A DNA stretch of 64,000 nt from Pholis gunnellus (taxonomy: Eukaryota; Chordata; Actinopteri; Perciformes; Pholidae): assembly GCA_910591455.2 (NCBI GenBank), contig OU342804.1:5275133-5339132 (forward strand), read 5' to 3'. How positions within the stretch are numbered: the stretch's first letter is position 1; the number at the start of each line of letters is the position of its first letter. The notes beneath the pieces are model-generated. The model worked only from the letters and a program-made list of their open reading frames with translations. It searched no databases and had not been told where the DNA came from. Of this stretch, positions 23,743-37,184 are shown piece after piece. A program made the translations under genes and the position numbers.

Positions 23743-25840
23743 GTGAAAAGGAAGACAGAAAGAAAGAAAAGTCCCCAGTTGAAACACCAGTCTTGAAACA
23801 ACCCCTTTGGTGTTGCAGCAGCAAAAAACCATTAACATCTTATAGACTGGCAGCACGGATTTCCTTTAATTTACTCAATTTTGTTACACAAGTCAAGAAT
23901 TTTAGAGATCTAAGCGCTGCGGAAATGCCACTGTGCCCGCAGGGCGAATCCATCAAAGAGACACGATGAAACGCCACCACGGCCTGTTGATGTTCCGTGA
24001 TTTCTATGATGGACTGTAGATCAAAACCTTTTAACTGTCTGTCAAACATTTTTATAAGCGGAATGTTTCCTGCCTTGTACTCCACCTCTAGTCCGTACAC
24101 CTGGTATACGGATCCAGTATACCCATGCACATGTACTAGCGCGTGCACGTCATGCATGCATTCACATGAAATGGTTTTTTTTTGCTTTACATAGTAAAAC
24201 ATCCAAAAAATAAATCTGGTGCAGACGCTCAACCTGCACCTTTAAATTCCTATCAAAGCCACATATGTTTGGACTGCTGCTGAACCAAATCCAAACATCC
24301 ATTTCATGGAAAATCACAAATCCGTTCTCTATTTCTGTCAGAGGCTCATGAGGAAAGATGAGTTGACTCTGACATATTTGGTTTCCTTCCCAGTCCACAG
24401 ATTGTGAAATAATAAGAATACAGAACACTCCAATGCTTTCAGATATAAAGAGAAAGTTGTAGTGTTAAAAACAATTTAACAGGGCCGGACATGTTACTGG
24501 ATACTATTTGGGATATTGACAGGTTGGTGGTTGCTTTAAGATTGGAGTGTCAGTCATGTTCTGTCTTTATTTCTTGAGACCAAAAAATTAATATTTGTAT
24601 TTAGTCAGATAAAACTGGAAATGGACATCTGTTTTTTTTATGTCGTTCTTTTTTTGACTCCACTACTGTTGGCATTTATGATTATTGGCATTAACTACAT
24701 CACACGGTTACCAATTATTTTGCTTCAAGGAGCTATCAAATTCACATATTCTTTTTGCTTCTACTCATTTAATTACTGTGTCAGTGACGTAGGTTTGATC
24801 AAAATTGAAACATTCCACTGTGAGAAAAGAAATAACGTGGTTAATTTAAACCTTTAGGGGTCTAAATGTTACCGGGGCAGTACCGCTTAACAAGGGTACA
24901 TATTAGTACCATTACAGTTTGTAATTTCTTTCCTGACAGTAAAACGTATTCTGTGAGCAGTATTCAACACATGTAAAAGGGAGAAATACAACCAAAGAAA
25001 AAATTACCAAAAAAAAAAAAAAGCTCTCGGTGTCCTCGCTGGCAGTGTAAATCTGTGAGCTCCTGCTGCTGGATAAACAACGGTTCAAAAAAAGGGCACA
25101 AGAATTCCAGTCTCCGTGCCACTCTCCAGCCAGTTCCAGGCAGCTGCTGTCTAAGCATGACCTTTGTTATGGTGGGAGTCATTTCGTAATGCTACTGGTG
25201 TCTGTGCATTTGGTTTGCCAAGCTCTAATTGAATTATCTGCCTGTTTTCCAAAGCAGGCCCCTTGGAAATTCCACTATCATAGAAAACCACTATCATGCC
25301 AGAAAACTCAGTCTGCTGGGGCCAAAAACAACAGTTTGTGATGCTGTGCTGTGCCTTGTGCGTCTGTGTGTGTGTCCGCTTCTCTGCGCCACTGTCAGCA
25401 GGACAAGAGGCCGTGCATTCAACAGGGGTTAAACCTGAACGCTTGAGGGTGTCTTGAACAGATCCTTTGCCCACATGAGTGCCATTGGTTGATTTAGTGG
25501 TTGGGTCGGCATGCCGTCACGGTTACCAAGCTGTGGTCTGGCCCCCAGAATAGTCCTCAGTTTCACACAACAGGTAAGTGGGAAGCAAACATAGGAGTTT
25601 AACTGCCATTGCAAAACCGAACACTGTTGACAGGATATGTTACAACTTGCATTTCTTTTGAAGAATGTGAGGACTCTTGGAACACACGTCATTGCAGCAA
25701 TATTATTATTTTCTTAAATCATAAAACAAGCATGTGTAAAATGCTGCTATTATGCTGCTGACAGGGAGATGATTGACAGGGCGACGTTGTGTAAAGAGTT
25801 GCTGCTGTGAGAACAGACTCAATTTCGAAACATTAATCAG
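23743..25840. other. intergenic, no gene seen
   Basis: No coding exon, RNA gene or repeat recognised. Confidence 0.5.
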
Positions 25841-25849
25841 TTTTCATCA

Positions 25850-26400
25850 TGTGCTCATAAACACATTGTGAAACTGGCTAACTGATGTTATGATGACTTT
25901 AAGTGGAAGCGGCGGAAGTTGCAAGTAGCATAGGCGTGCTAACACTTGTTACTAGGCTACGCTATGATTGGCCAGTCTGCTTTCGGGGTGGGGACTTAGC
26001 GAAGGGTAGATCAGTAAGCTGTTAACACAACATTGATATTATATCACCTTCATGCAGCAGACATGCTAGCAGAGAGTGCTAACAGTTGTCTATTTACACA
26101 TCCAGCAGATGCAAAGACGCATTAGCATTAATGTTGTTGGCCAACTGATGAATATAAGTCCAATTTTCACTCTGCTCATCGCTCTGTTTTGGTCTCCACC
26201 AACTCCCGAGGGAAATATCTGGCTCTCTAGCTGCTAATTGCTGTGTTTGTCTGCTGAGCAGGTAGCATCACGTAGACTGGATTCCTTAGAGCTTTTTACC
26301 CTGTAACAACTGTCTGCTATATGTCTGGAAACAACAGTGCAGCAGGAACCAAACAGTAAAATAGTAGTGGGCCGTAAAACCATAACTATGAGCTGAGAAG
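25850..26400 (+). repeat. diverged dispersed repeat R3, copy 1
   Basis: Shares with 28200-28530 an ordered set of blocks: gctaacagttgtctatttac with acatccagcaga, cattagc, ttcactctgctca, a ctagctgctaattg-type stretch and agagctttttac. Divergence is high, implying an old family. Boundaries are approximate. Confidence 0.5.
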
Positions 26401-28199
26401 AACCGCAGTGTCAGGAGATAAATTATTTGTTATGTGTTATGTATCTTTAACAACCTTTCCTACTTTTTCGATGTAGCTAATATCTGCTTTAATTCACAAA
26501 CATAAAAGCCTTTTTCTAAAACACCCTCTCTGTTCAGGTGGTGAGATGCTCCAAATAGTCATTAAGAGGCATATAGTACTCATATGTTTACGGCCTGTCA
26601 TTGAGAATTGCTATGCTTCTAAGCATGTGAAAAGGGAAAAAAAAGCAAGTTGTAAAAGTGCCGCTGCCACAGGCCAGGTCAGGAGGTCGGCAGGACTAAA
26701 AAGATAAAGCTGTTGTCCTCACGCGAGGCAACTCTGCAACCAGAGGCAACGTTTTATTTTTTTCTCCCTAAAAGACTGGAGAGCTGTGAACTTGCTCATC
26801 CGGTTTTTCACACTCTTGGCTCCGCTGCGTGCATGCGAACAGCTTGTAAATGACAGAGGAAGCCAAGGTGTATAGAGACCAAGTGCCTCAGGCCAGGGGA
26901 GTTTACACAAAGTGTTGCCATTAATCCGCCCTCTCAGATTTTTCTATTCATGTCCGCCATAACAATGCCAATCAAGTGCTCTCCTGTGCAACTAGGCAAA
27001 AAAGCGTTTGATATGCACTCTTTACAGATGGGATATTCTATCTGCGTAACGTCTGCCAAGACGCACTGCTGTGGACAATCGGATCGAGCGTATACATGGT
27101 ACATAAATCAGGCTTTTGCTAACTGTGAGAATATGTGGAAATCTAGTGCTCTTGCAGACATGGCTAAATGCATTTCAACATATAACGATTTTGTGTTTTA
27201 TCCATTGATTTGTTGCCTAAACTGAGCTCCACTGAGCTTGCATGTGTGGCTCAGAGGGACCTGCACAGAAACACATTCTCAAACACAATACAACCGATTA
27301 CAGTGTGTAAACAGCTTCCCCTGGAAACTAAAATGTCAGATTAACCACTGTTGTAATGCCAGGGATCAGTTTCTCTGAATGAGTCTCATGCAGTGGCCTC
27401 TTAAACAGACAACAGGACAACAGATACATACTGATCATGGGATTGGTGGCATGCTTTTGACACAGCTAATAAGTCCATTACTCATCGGACAAGCTCCGAT
27501 ACTCAGGCCTCTTAGCAGCTCCATTATGAACAGAATGACAGAAGTCGGCCTACAATCGGAAGAGGGTGTGCCCAGAGACAAGGACTGGAAGAGGAACAGG
27601 CTTCAGAGAGTAAACTAGGGTGCTTAGCACTCAGAGCCTCAGGCACCTAGCTCAGATTTACGAATGAGTTAGCGTGTCAAGATAGCGTGTCTCGCAGCAG
27701 ACCACGCCTGCACCTGTCAGGTGTTCTGTGGCATGTCTGCGTTTTTCGTGCGGGAGATTGGGTGTGCGTGTGTGGCTGCATGTTAGATGGTAAGACATGT
27801 CCACATGTGTGTGTGTGTACGTGTGTGCTCCCTCTTCTCCATGCACGCAGCTGCATACCCGGGCGATGATGGACACCTGTGCTCTACCTAACCCCTGCAA
27901 AGGCTGCGGATCCCTGGAAACATCTAAATATTGATTAGGGATTTCAGCTGCTGGGCCCGGCAACTTCCTCGCCCATTTGTTGACTGACACATTCAATCTG
28001 GTTTTATAAACTGTACAATTTCTGTGTCACCTCCGACTCTCCAAATGACCTGTGCCTGTGGGTTTCATTCACAGACTCTGACTTAAGCTGTTCCAAACCC
28101 GTGTTGCGATTGAAAGACGTTGCTTTTTTTGTCCGTCTCAATTTTCACACCACATAACCCTAAAAAAAAGCAATCCTGTAGGTGACAACTGACATGCAG
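26401..28199. other. intergenic, no gene seen
   Basis: Short frames at 26950-27225 and 27379-27618 have no splice context or recognisable domain. A GT/CA-rich patch lies near 27760-27830. Confidence 0.5.
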
Positions 28200-28530
28200 A
28201 TAATGAGTTCTCTTCACTTCCTGCCAAGCTAAAACTCAAAACAACAGTTGTAAGAGTAATATCTAAAATGCAGGAATGCGGCAGTATAAACTTATAAAGT
28301 TGTGATAGTCAACATGTTAGCATGCAAACAATTGCTTATTTACACATCCTGCAGACTTGTAGCAGCATTAGCCTTCGTTTGGAGGCGAGTTTCATTCAAC
28401 TTTAGCTGCTATAAACGCCCCACTGTGCTCACCAGTAGCTAGTTGCTAGCCAGTTAGTAGCTGGTGGATAGCTTGATGCTAGCAAGGTAGCGTACAGTAC
28501 AGTGGGTTTATCAGAGCTTTTTGCTGGATC
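28200..28530 (+). repeat. diverged dispersed repeat R3, copy 2
   Basis: Contains cttatttacacatcctgcag, gcagcattagc, a run of tagctagttgctagccagtt, and cagagctttttgc in the same order as the copy at 25.85 kb. Confidence 0.5.
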
Positions 28531-30012
28531 AAGCGCTTGAAACGAGGTTGATGGAAGTGAATCAAAAGTTTTTTTGATCTAAGTTGTGGGCAAATCAAAA
28601 CAACGAGCTTTAAGACGTTAGAATTGTAGAATTGAGCGGATGGTGATAATTCTCTGTGGGCTATTTTGCATCACACACAGTCATTTTGTCCTTTGTCAGT
28701 ATAATTACCGCCTCGCAGTTGTATGCCTCTGCCATCCACCACAAGTTGCAGTTTGAATCCCTGTCCAAAATGACATCATTGTTTTATCCAATTTATTATT
28801 AAAAATTAGCATATGAATTCTTGAGTTATTACAGTGACGTTTGACCACCAAATTCTAATTCCAAGTTCATCCTTGTGTCCAAGTGAACCGTTGTGCAAAG
28901 TATGATTAAATTCCCGGCAAGCTTTCTTAACATTCACGAGAATTGACTGGACTCTGTCACCGGCACGGAGGCAAAAAATTACTGATGCAGCTTTAAAGTT
29001 TGCATCCCTTGCTTATTACACCACAGGGATCTAAAGGAATAATAGAGGTGGAAGATGTTACAGAGGTGAGTCCAGCTCTCTCTGGATGGAGCACTCACCT
29101 GCTGCTGTTTGTTTTTCATCCCTCGGATTTTGTGTCGCTCATGTGTAATATTTTCTCCCTGCCACTGAGTTTTTATCTCAGACATTCGTACGTGCCATCA
29201 AAGAAAGAGATGAATGATAAACTTGTAGCTATGTTGACCTGCTACTGGGGCATGCATTCGTTCTGAAAACTATTCATTCTGTCGACATTGGAGGCTTACT
29301 TATGCTGCTTTCAGGGTGAATACTTTTTCTTACCAACACGAATCTGTGGCGAAAAGTACAGCACAGCTCAGTGGTTCCCTCTCATGTGATGGCTGCAGTT
29401 TCTAAATGATTTCATCACAAAAATGAAAGAAGAAATGCGGAGGGGTTTCAGGAAGCCCACTGGGAAATTATACCTTAAACGTCTCTCTGATGTCATTTTG
29501 AGAGTTTAGCCTCATTGGCCATTACCTTCATCGTCAGTGTGATTATCTTTTCACACATTTTATATAGTTTAGAGAAAGCGTATGCTGCGATGGCCCTGAG
29601 AGCCTAACGTACTGTAAATCAAGAAAATACATACAACACAACAGAATCAAATAAAGAAACATCTTCCTCAATTTCACAACACACAAAAACTTTTAGTCTA
29701 GCACCGAACATTTTTAAATGTGCAAAAACATTGGTACGGCCCTTTGATACCACTAGTGAGTTGGAGACAACCATCCTTGAGTTAAAACACTGAATAATGA
29801 ACCACCTTTGAGTCTGACCCCTGACCCTCCCCTGAAGGCAGCCTATAAAGGGAAGATTCGCAGACGTAGATCAAAAGAAGAAAAGACAATAATTGCAATA
29901 ATTGACCTGAACATACTAACGAATACTAACATTTGCATTTCCAAAAAAACACCCAAGGCATAAGCGTGCTTCTCTTACCCACAACCCCACAAACGGACCC
30001 CCTCAAGCACGG
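28531..30012. other. intergenic, no gene seen
   Basis: No coding exon or recognised element. Confidence 0.5.

Positions 30013-30097
<85 letters not shown>
30013..30097. repeat. (CA)n microsatellite
   Basis: About 42 uninterrupted CA units. Confidence 0.97.
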
Positions 30098-30099
<2 letters not shown>

Positions 30100-30923
30100 G
30101 CGCAGACTCTTAAACGTGACAGCCCCGTCGTGCATGACTTGTATTTATGAATGGCCATAGTGTGCCAGTGAGGAAATTCCTCTCATACTAGGAAACATCT
30201 GGCCAAATGTTATCTGTTGTATCTTTATTCTCATCTAAAGATGGCAACAAAAAAAAACACACACAACTCGCTTCACAGTGGCGACATCAATGCTTGAGCT
30301 TGGCATCCCTGACAGCTGGGATGAAAAACTGTTTTCGCAAATGTGTTATGTCCCAGATATGATGATTTCTTTTTTTAAATAAAGTATATTTTAAAAACAA
30401 AAACAGTGATAAAAATGACTCAATTTAATAAGCTGAAGCCTATGAGTTATGATACAAGTTGTAAAATAATTATATATTCGCCTTCATTTTTCTTCCTCCT
30501 CCTATTGCCGATCTAATTAAGGTGGATGGTGACGGATCTATTCCCGCAGGTGGTACAGTATGTGGACCTTTTTGCTTCGACCGTGCACTCCGTTGACCTC
30601 GCCTCTGCTGCCCCCTACAGGCCGAGGGGAGAGCCTCCCGTTGCATGACAAGCGGTGAAGGAAATGAGATAATCTCTTTCACTCTTTCGCCTTTCTCTCG
30701 CTGACACGGCTCTTAAATTGTTTCATGTTGTTTTTCCTGATCCCGGTTGCCCCGGCGACGACACTGCTTGTGAGCGGGTGACCGCACGGCAGGGGGCGGG
30801 GCTGTAGGTGAGAGGCCTGTCAAGTAACACGCACACACACACACATTGACATAGGTATAAGGATACACATTCAAATACACATACAATGGATATCTATCTA
30901 TGCATGAATCTATTGGTGCGAAG

Positions 30924-31058
<135 letters not shown>

Positions 31059-31159
31059 TCACACTCTCTTTCTCACACAAACACAGAAGCACAGCAGAAT
31101 TCATGGGGATCTGGTCCTCAGGATCAAAGCATCAAACACTGCAAAAAAAAAAAAAAAAA

Positions 31160-31959
31160 GGCCAGACAGGCTGAACTCTAGCAGAGCAGATCAATCGCTC
31201 AGCGTGTTATTTTTCAGCCCTCTCGCTTGGTGGTGGGGTACGAGCCCAGACAGGCCTCCTCTCTGACAGCCTGTGGTCTATAATTATCCCTCCAGCTGTT
31301 TATACCCAGGCATCTGACCTCTAACCTCTGATACTTACACCTTTTCATAATGACACTCAGCCACGCTACAGTTCAACAGTGCTGAGGATAATGAGCGGAT
31401 GGGTTCATGTGCTTCGTACATAAACTCGAGGATGATTTACGTATTTTACAAAAACTTGCGTGTTTGGGAAACTATGACTATTTTTGGATGGTTATCTGTG
31501 TATATGATGTAGCCTAATGCTTTGGTTGCCAGTGGTGAGGCCCAACTTCCAGGGGGTGGATCGCCTCTGACTTAGCACCCTCTGCTGGTCGACAGGCTTC
31601 ACTTCAATTAGCAGGAGATCAGACTGAAGGTTTCAGAAACAATACATGTGTGCAGCTCTTTAAACCATGTTAATCACGGTTATAGAGTAATGAACGGCAC
31701 TGCATTTCCAACAGATCATCTAGGGCTGACGCAGCATTCACATCACATTGTAAAATCTATAAATAAATATATATATAACTGCAAAACCACTTTAGTGACA
31801 GTAAAAGGTGTTTTCTGACATTTTGCAGGGAGGTAGATTGACAGCACTCTTCAAAGTATTTCTGTTGAATGAGCTGGATCTAAAGCTCCTCTGAAGGTTT
31901 TTTGTAACGAAAAACAAACACGATTCAATATGTTAATTAGTAGCCTAAGCGCTTGCTCT
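31160..31959. other. intergenic, no gene seen
   Basis: No coding exon or recognised element. Confidence 0.5.
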
Positions 31960-32425
31960 CCAGCCCATCGACTGTATAAAAGAAGGAACGAAGTTACCAT
32001 GACATTACGTTTTGAGACCTTGAGTTTGGCATTTTGGCTGTCGCCATCTTGTTTTTTTTGCAACCAGAAGTGACACGAGAGGGTGGTGCTGGGTACATTT
32101 AACGTCACTTTGAGGAAACCAAAATGTTACAAACAACTTTCATGAAGTGAAAACACACTGTGAAAGGGTTAAAGGTGTAAGACGAAAACACGGACAACTC
32201 CCAGACCGGACAACGCCATGGTAGCAACCTGTCAATCATAAGTAGCCACACCCTAAAGCGTTACCCTGTTTTTCTCTAAATGGGACCATAATTTGCTAAT
32301 TTGACATTTTGCTGTATGAAAAAGACTTGAAACTATAGTGACTGAGGCCATAAACTCATGTTTACAATGTTTACTGAGGTAACAAATCAAGTGAGAAGTA
32401 GAGTCATAGACTTCAATCGCCCCCT
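31960..32425 (+). repeat. dispersed family R1, copy C (most complete)
   Basis: Begins cccatcgactgtataaaag and runs through gagaccttgagtttggcatt, cgccatcttg, gcaaccagaagtgacacg, cggacaactcccagaccgga, gtagcaacctgtcaatcata, gggaccataattt, tttactgaggtaacaaatca and cgccccctgatg. It is the longest of five same-strand copies. No coding capacity; class unassigned. Confidence 0.85.
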
Positions 32426-33698
32426 GATGAGATTGGTATCTCGTCAACTCTTGCGAGAAAGCAAATTCTTCCCAAAACGTCAAATGACTCCAATAATTAG
32501 TTTGTTTATGGCTTCATCTTCGTTATTTTATTGTTTATTATTTTCTGTGCCATGCTTCCTAAGAACATGTAATGTTTATTACGTCTTTGAAATTTGATGA
32601 TCTGTTTAACTAAAAATGTTAATTCAAATCTAGACACACCTTTATTGAGCAGCTCGTTAGCCCTTGTTTCTGGTATGAGAATATATTCAACCCTCGTCCC
32701 ACTGAAACTGTTCCCTTCAGGCCATTTTCTCTGATTTAGGAATATGTTCACACAGTCAACTCGCCTGATAATTTATGGGTTGAAGGACAATTTAAAAAGG
32801 CATTCCCTGTCTCCCTGGATCTTTCCCAATGCATTAATCCATTTTATCCTTTCAATTTCAAGTTTCGATTGTCTACGACCTTCTCAGCCACAAATACCAG
32901 CACATTATTTAAAATGCACTGTCAAAGGATTGGATGTCTCACACTTTTAACATCTCTCTCTGATTATACACAGACGAACATTTTACCATACTTAAGCGTG
33001 AGTCGTTTAATTGTACAATTTAGGAAAATACATCAGACATTGCTGTTTTTGTCCAACAGTGCAGGATTGGTATTGTAATACTCTCATGAATCTCATGAGT
33101 TAGCGTCTGAAGATGCCTCAGAGTACAGAGGAGCTGCAGAGCTCAGAACCGAGGGTGCAGGGGGAGGCTCACAGCGCTGGTCCTCTGGTCCTCTGGTCCT
33201 CTGTCTTTGTACGAGGCCAACCCTCGGAGGCAGCAGTGCTTCCAACGGGGCCGACTCAGGAACAGGAAGAGATGCAGACGATAAAGTTCATCGTTTGAAG
33301 TGGTTCGAGCTAAGAGACTGAGATGTGAAGGCAGATGCTGCATCTTTCCTCACTCTACATGTCCTGCACACACATCGCTCACACTCACGCTGCGGCATTG
33401 TGAAAGGCCGCCAGCCAGCGCTGGCAGTGGCTAAGAGCGTCCGATTTACCGTTTTTAATAATCCTTGCATCTCTCTGTTCCACTGTCCGTGGCAGTGTCG
33501 AGAATGCAATCGAGGCTCCTCGCCCAGTTCATCCTGGCTGTGTGGTTGATTTTGGTCTATTTACATGTCGGCTCCTTGAACGCCAGCATCCTTTATCAAC
33601 GAGGAAACAAAAGAGTCAAGAGTGTGGAGTTTTTTTTTGCAGGGTTTGCTGAGTGGCTGTTGCTGTGGGTGGGGAGAGGGGGGGGGGGGGGGGCGGGG
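32426..33698. other. downstream of the CCBE1-family gene; probable 3' UTR in part
   Basis: On the minus strand, the first polyadenylation-like hexamers after the stop are ATTAAA (33454-33459) and AATAAA (32641-32646, 32575-32580). Either could end the transcript. No other coding exon is seen. Confidence 0.4.
33676..33693. repeat. poly-G tract (poly-C in the 3' UTR)
   Basis: About 16 consecutive G, 6 bp past the stop codon of the CCBE1-family gene. In the transcript this is a C-rich run (TGACCCCGCCCC...). Confidence 0.95.
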
Positions 33699-33887
33699 TC
33701 AGGTGCTCAGCAGGAGATCTCCTTGTCCAGAGCCCCACTCCACAAAATCCATTTCCCCGCTGGAATGAGGAGGGCTGTCCAGGGAGATGCCCCGGCGCTC
33801 CCCGAACACCTTCTCCTGCAGTTCGATGATGTCATTGCGGATGTCAGCCATCATCAGCAGGAGGAAGTCGAAGGAGCCGGGCGGTCC
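33699..33887 (-). CDS. ccbe1: ccbe1-like exon 11: C-terminal exon
   Basis: Opens GPPGSFDFLLLMMADIRNDI and IELQEKVFG, a conserved helical segment after the collagen block, then a divergent 33-residue tail ending GDLLLST and TGA (33699-33701). The tail is shorter than I recall for human CCBE1 and lacks its basic end. Confidence 0.93.
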   Translation of the reverse strand, partial: GPPGSFDFLLLMMADIRNDIIELQEKVFGERRGISLDSPPHSSGEMDFVEWGSGQGDLLLST

Positions 33888-36800
33888 CTGGTTGACATAA
33901 GTGAGGAAATGATTAAGATGCCCTGCATGTCACCTTTTCACTGGGTTTGACAACCAGAAAACTGGGTTTGAGGTATGAGGCCCAATAGCATGGCAGACGT
34001 ATTGGCATGTCATAGCAGGGACACTGACGACTCTGTTCCATTTACGTGCTGGGACACTTGAAGTTAGCTTCACCTGCGCTATCCCTGCTATGACAAGTCA
34101 AAAGCAACAGCCCCCTCACTGATTACTGCATCCACTTCAAACAGGACTACAACATGAGACGTAAGCTCTCGATCCAGAAAAAAGAAAACCAGGCCGCTAT
34201 GGCAGCAAATAATGAAAAGTTTCATTAAAAGCAACAATCAAAACATTGTTAAATTACAGATTCACCATGCACATGCAGAGCTTTGTTTTAAACAAATTAC
34301 GGCAACTATTCGTAGGTTCACAAACGCAATTTGTAGATAAAAAAATTCACAGTTCAAGTTTTAAGGTACACAATGAAGCCTCTCAGAAAAAAAAGCATGC
34401 AGGTGTACGTTCCTCATTTACATGTGTTTGTCATTTACGTTATAGAATGAGAGGGCAACATGTAGATGAAGGCGGCAGGTTTAAGACAAGCTAGAGCATG
34501 TTAATGAGTAGATTTATACAGTAGCTTTAATAAAATGTGAATTTATTAGCAGGTATCAGTCTAAATTGACTTACAGGTGGACCTATGGGACCCGGAGCTC
34601 CTCTGTCACCCTGCAGATGAGAGAGAACACAAATGAACCCAGATAACTCTAAAGTGTCCTGAAAACCATTCAGTTGAATGTCAAGCAGGTTAAAAATATA
34701 TGAAATGTAATCATTGTCAATGTATATCTGTGAGGAAGAACTAAAGAAACCAGAAGCACGACAGAGCTAGCTGTCCAGAAAAGCATTTTATAACGTGATT
34801 ATATTTAGCTTTACACATGCAAACACAGACGCACGTAAAAGACAAGGCGCTCCTCTCGTTTCTCTATTTTGTGCCTCTTCGTCTCCTCGTCTCCCTCTCT
34901 CATCCGTCCTCCTGCCTTTGACCCGGAAATCTATCTCAGTGCCACTCGCATCTCAGGTGGGAGGGACAAATACGCAAGGAGAGGAGGCGAGGAAAGGAAT
35001 CAAAGATGTACAAACATGAGAGGAGTAATTCGAACCACTAATGAGGAAAATAAAGATGTGTAATAATGACCTTCAGTCCATCTCTTCCTGCTGCCCCGGG
35101 GGGTCCCTGTATGAATGACAAGACACATGTATGGTTTGTCAACGTTAGTCTGTTTAAAACCTGAGATGACAAGAAGTTGCAGCAGCTCTAAAGATACATC
35201 TTGAACAACACGTCACTAGGTTTTGCACTTTTCCTTCAGCGATTAGAAAAACACCACACGGTTTTAAATGAATAGACTGAAAGGTGACGGACAACGGCCG
35301 ACAGCGCCGTCTCACGTGCAGCAGTGGCACCAAACCCGTATTGGTATGACTTGCTGACACACGGAGGACGTGACCTCCAGGTTTTAAGACGCTACGTTGA
35401 TGTCCTGAAGTAGAAGCTCCAGTGGGAAATTAGCTGAAAAACAGATGCGATAACCCCTTCATTATGGGATAGATGGATTTTTTTTGTCGTACCACTGGCC
35501 CCCTGCGGCCTCTTTTCACATGCTTCAGGTCAGGCTCTGGACCCATGGGTCCCATGTCTCCCCGTGGACCAGGCGGGCCCCTGTCCCCTGGGTCACCTCT
35601 CTTTCCCGGTTCTCCTGGGTGTCCTGGTGAGGTCAGATGGATACAGCGACAAACAGAGTTATATAACATCGGATAGTTATTGGCTTCAGGGAGACATACT
35701 ACGAAGCTACGCTCCTCAGGCAGCTCATTTTAAAAACCTGGACTTGCTTTTCATTCACTTTCATTGTTGCTGCTTTAATCTTTTGTATATGTTGTATATA
35801 TGTTTTCTTTCTTCATGTTTTTATTAACATGTGTAGATAATTTCCTTTTTCTTTGATTGTCTTTTTCTGCCTCTTCACACTACTCTCTAACAACATCCAC
35901 ATTACCTGGGACCCCAGGAGCTCCCGGAGGACCGGGTAGACCAGGAAGACAAGGGCTATCAGGACTTTTTCCCGCCCTCCCCAGAGATGGCTTCTCACTG
36001 CTGTTGGCCAGGTCAGGTACCTAAAAACACAAAGAGGGAAGACGATGTAAGCCAGACTAGCAAGCAAGGGAACGTGTGAAGCCCCCCGCTTTGGGATTTA
36101 AGTCACCCTTAAACCAAATCTAAACTTCTATTTTACAGTCTCATGTAAACATGTTGACACATCGGCTGTAGTAAGTTTAATGAATGTTATCAATCATATA
36201 AAATATGAATATATATATATATAAAACAAATCTAAATGCATTTTATATAAAGTGCACATGCTACCTGGTTGGGTGACTGTGTGTTGCCCAGCCTTAGTTT
36301 TAGCTGCAGCAGACTGTTTTTCATGTTCATAAAATCCTCACAGGTGAAGGAGCAGGTACCAGCACTCATCAGGGTGTCTGACTTCCCCGATGAACTCACT
36401 GCAACACAAAACATACATCTAAAATGTGGCCACACTGGGAAACCAAACCTCTGACATTCCATACATGTGATATTTGAACAACAGGGTCAAATCACACTGA
36501 ATCACAATCAGAAATCCCCTCATTTCCAGAGTGTCAAACAATTACTGTACAACCATTAAAAACACCCACCGTCCATATCAGAATCATCAGCATCATTAAC
36601 TATGTTGTTGAAATAGATGGTTAGCCACTGAATGTTCATCCAAATGCTGTATAGTTCAATTGAAACACGTGAACTCACAGTTGTGTACAGGGATGCAGGA
36701 GCGTTGGTCCGGTGCGAGTATGTAGCCACTGTGACAGTGACACAGGAAGCTGCCCACTGTGTTCACACACTCGTGGTCACACATGCTGCCGCCTGGGTGC

Positions 36801-37140
36801 TCACACTCATCAATGTCTGTGTGTGTGAAGGGGGACAAAGAGAGAATGAAATGTACATTAAACAAACAAATCTCACTGCAACAGGAGGAGGGCGCTGTTT
36901 TCCAGTTAAAGAGAGAGAGATAGGAGAGAGAGAGAGAGAAAACAGTAATAGACATGATAGTCAAAAGTATTCAAGTGGGAGATATAAGAAGGGAGCATGC
37001 TGACCCAGACAGTAAGGAGACTTGTGGTTGCGGTGCCTCTCTCGGTCGAAGCGATAGCCGGCGTAACATGTGCAGACAACTCGCCCAAAGTTATCAGTGC
37101 ACTGTTGCTCGCAGGGTGACGCTGCACACACATCCACACC

Positions 37141-37184
<44 letters not shown>

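Noticed and set aside
35473..35676. Plus-strand Pro/Gly-rich frame
   Set aside because: Antisense of collagen exon 8; the true Gly-X-Y frame with matching splice phase is on minus.
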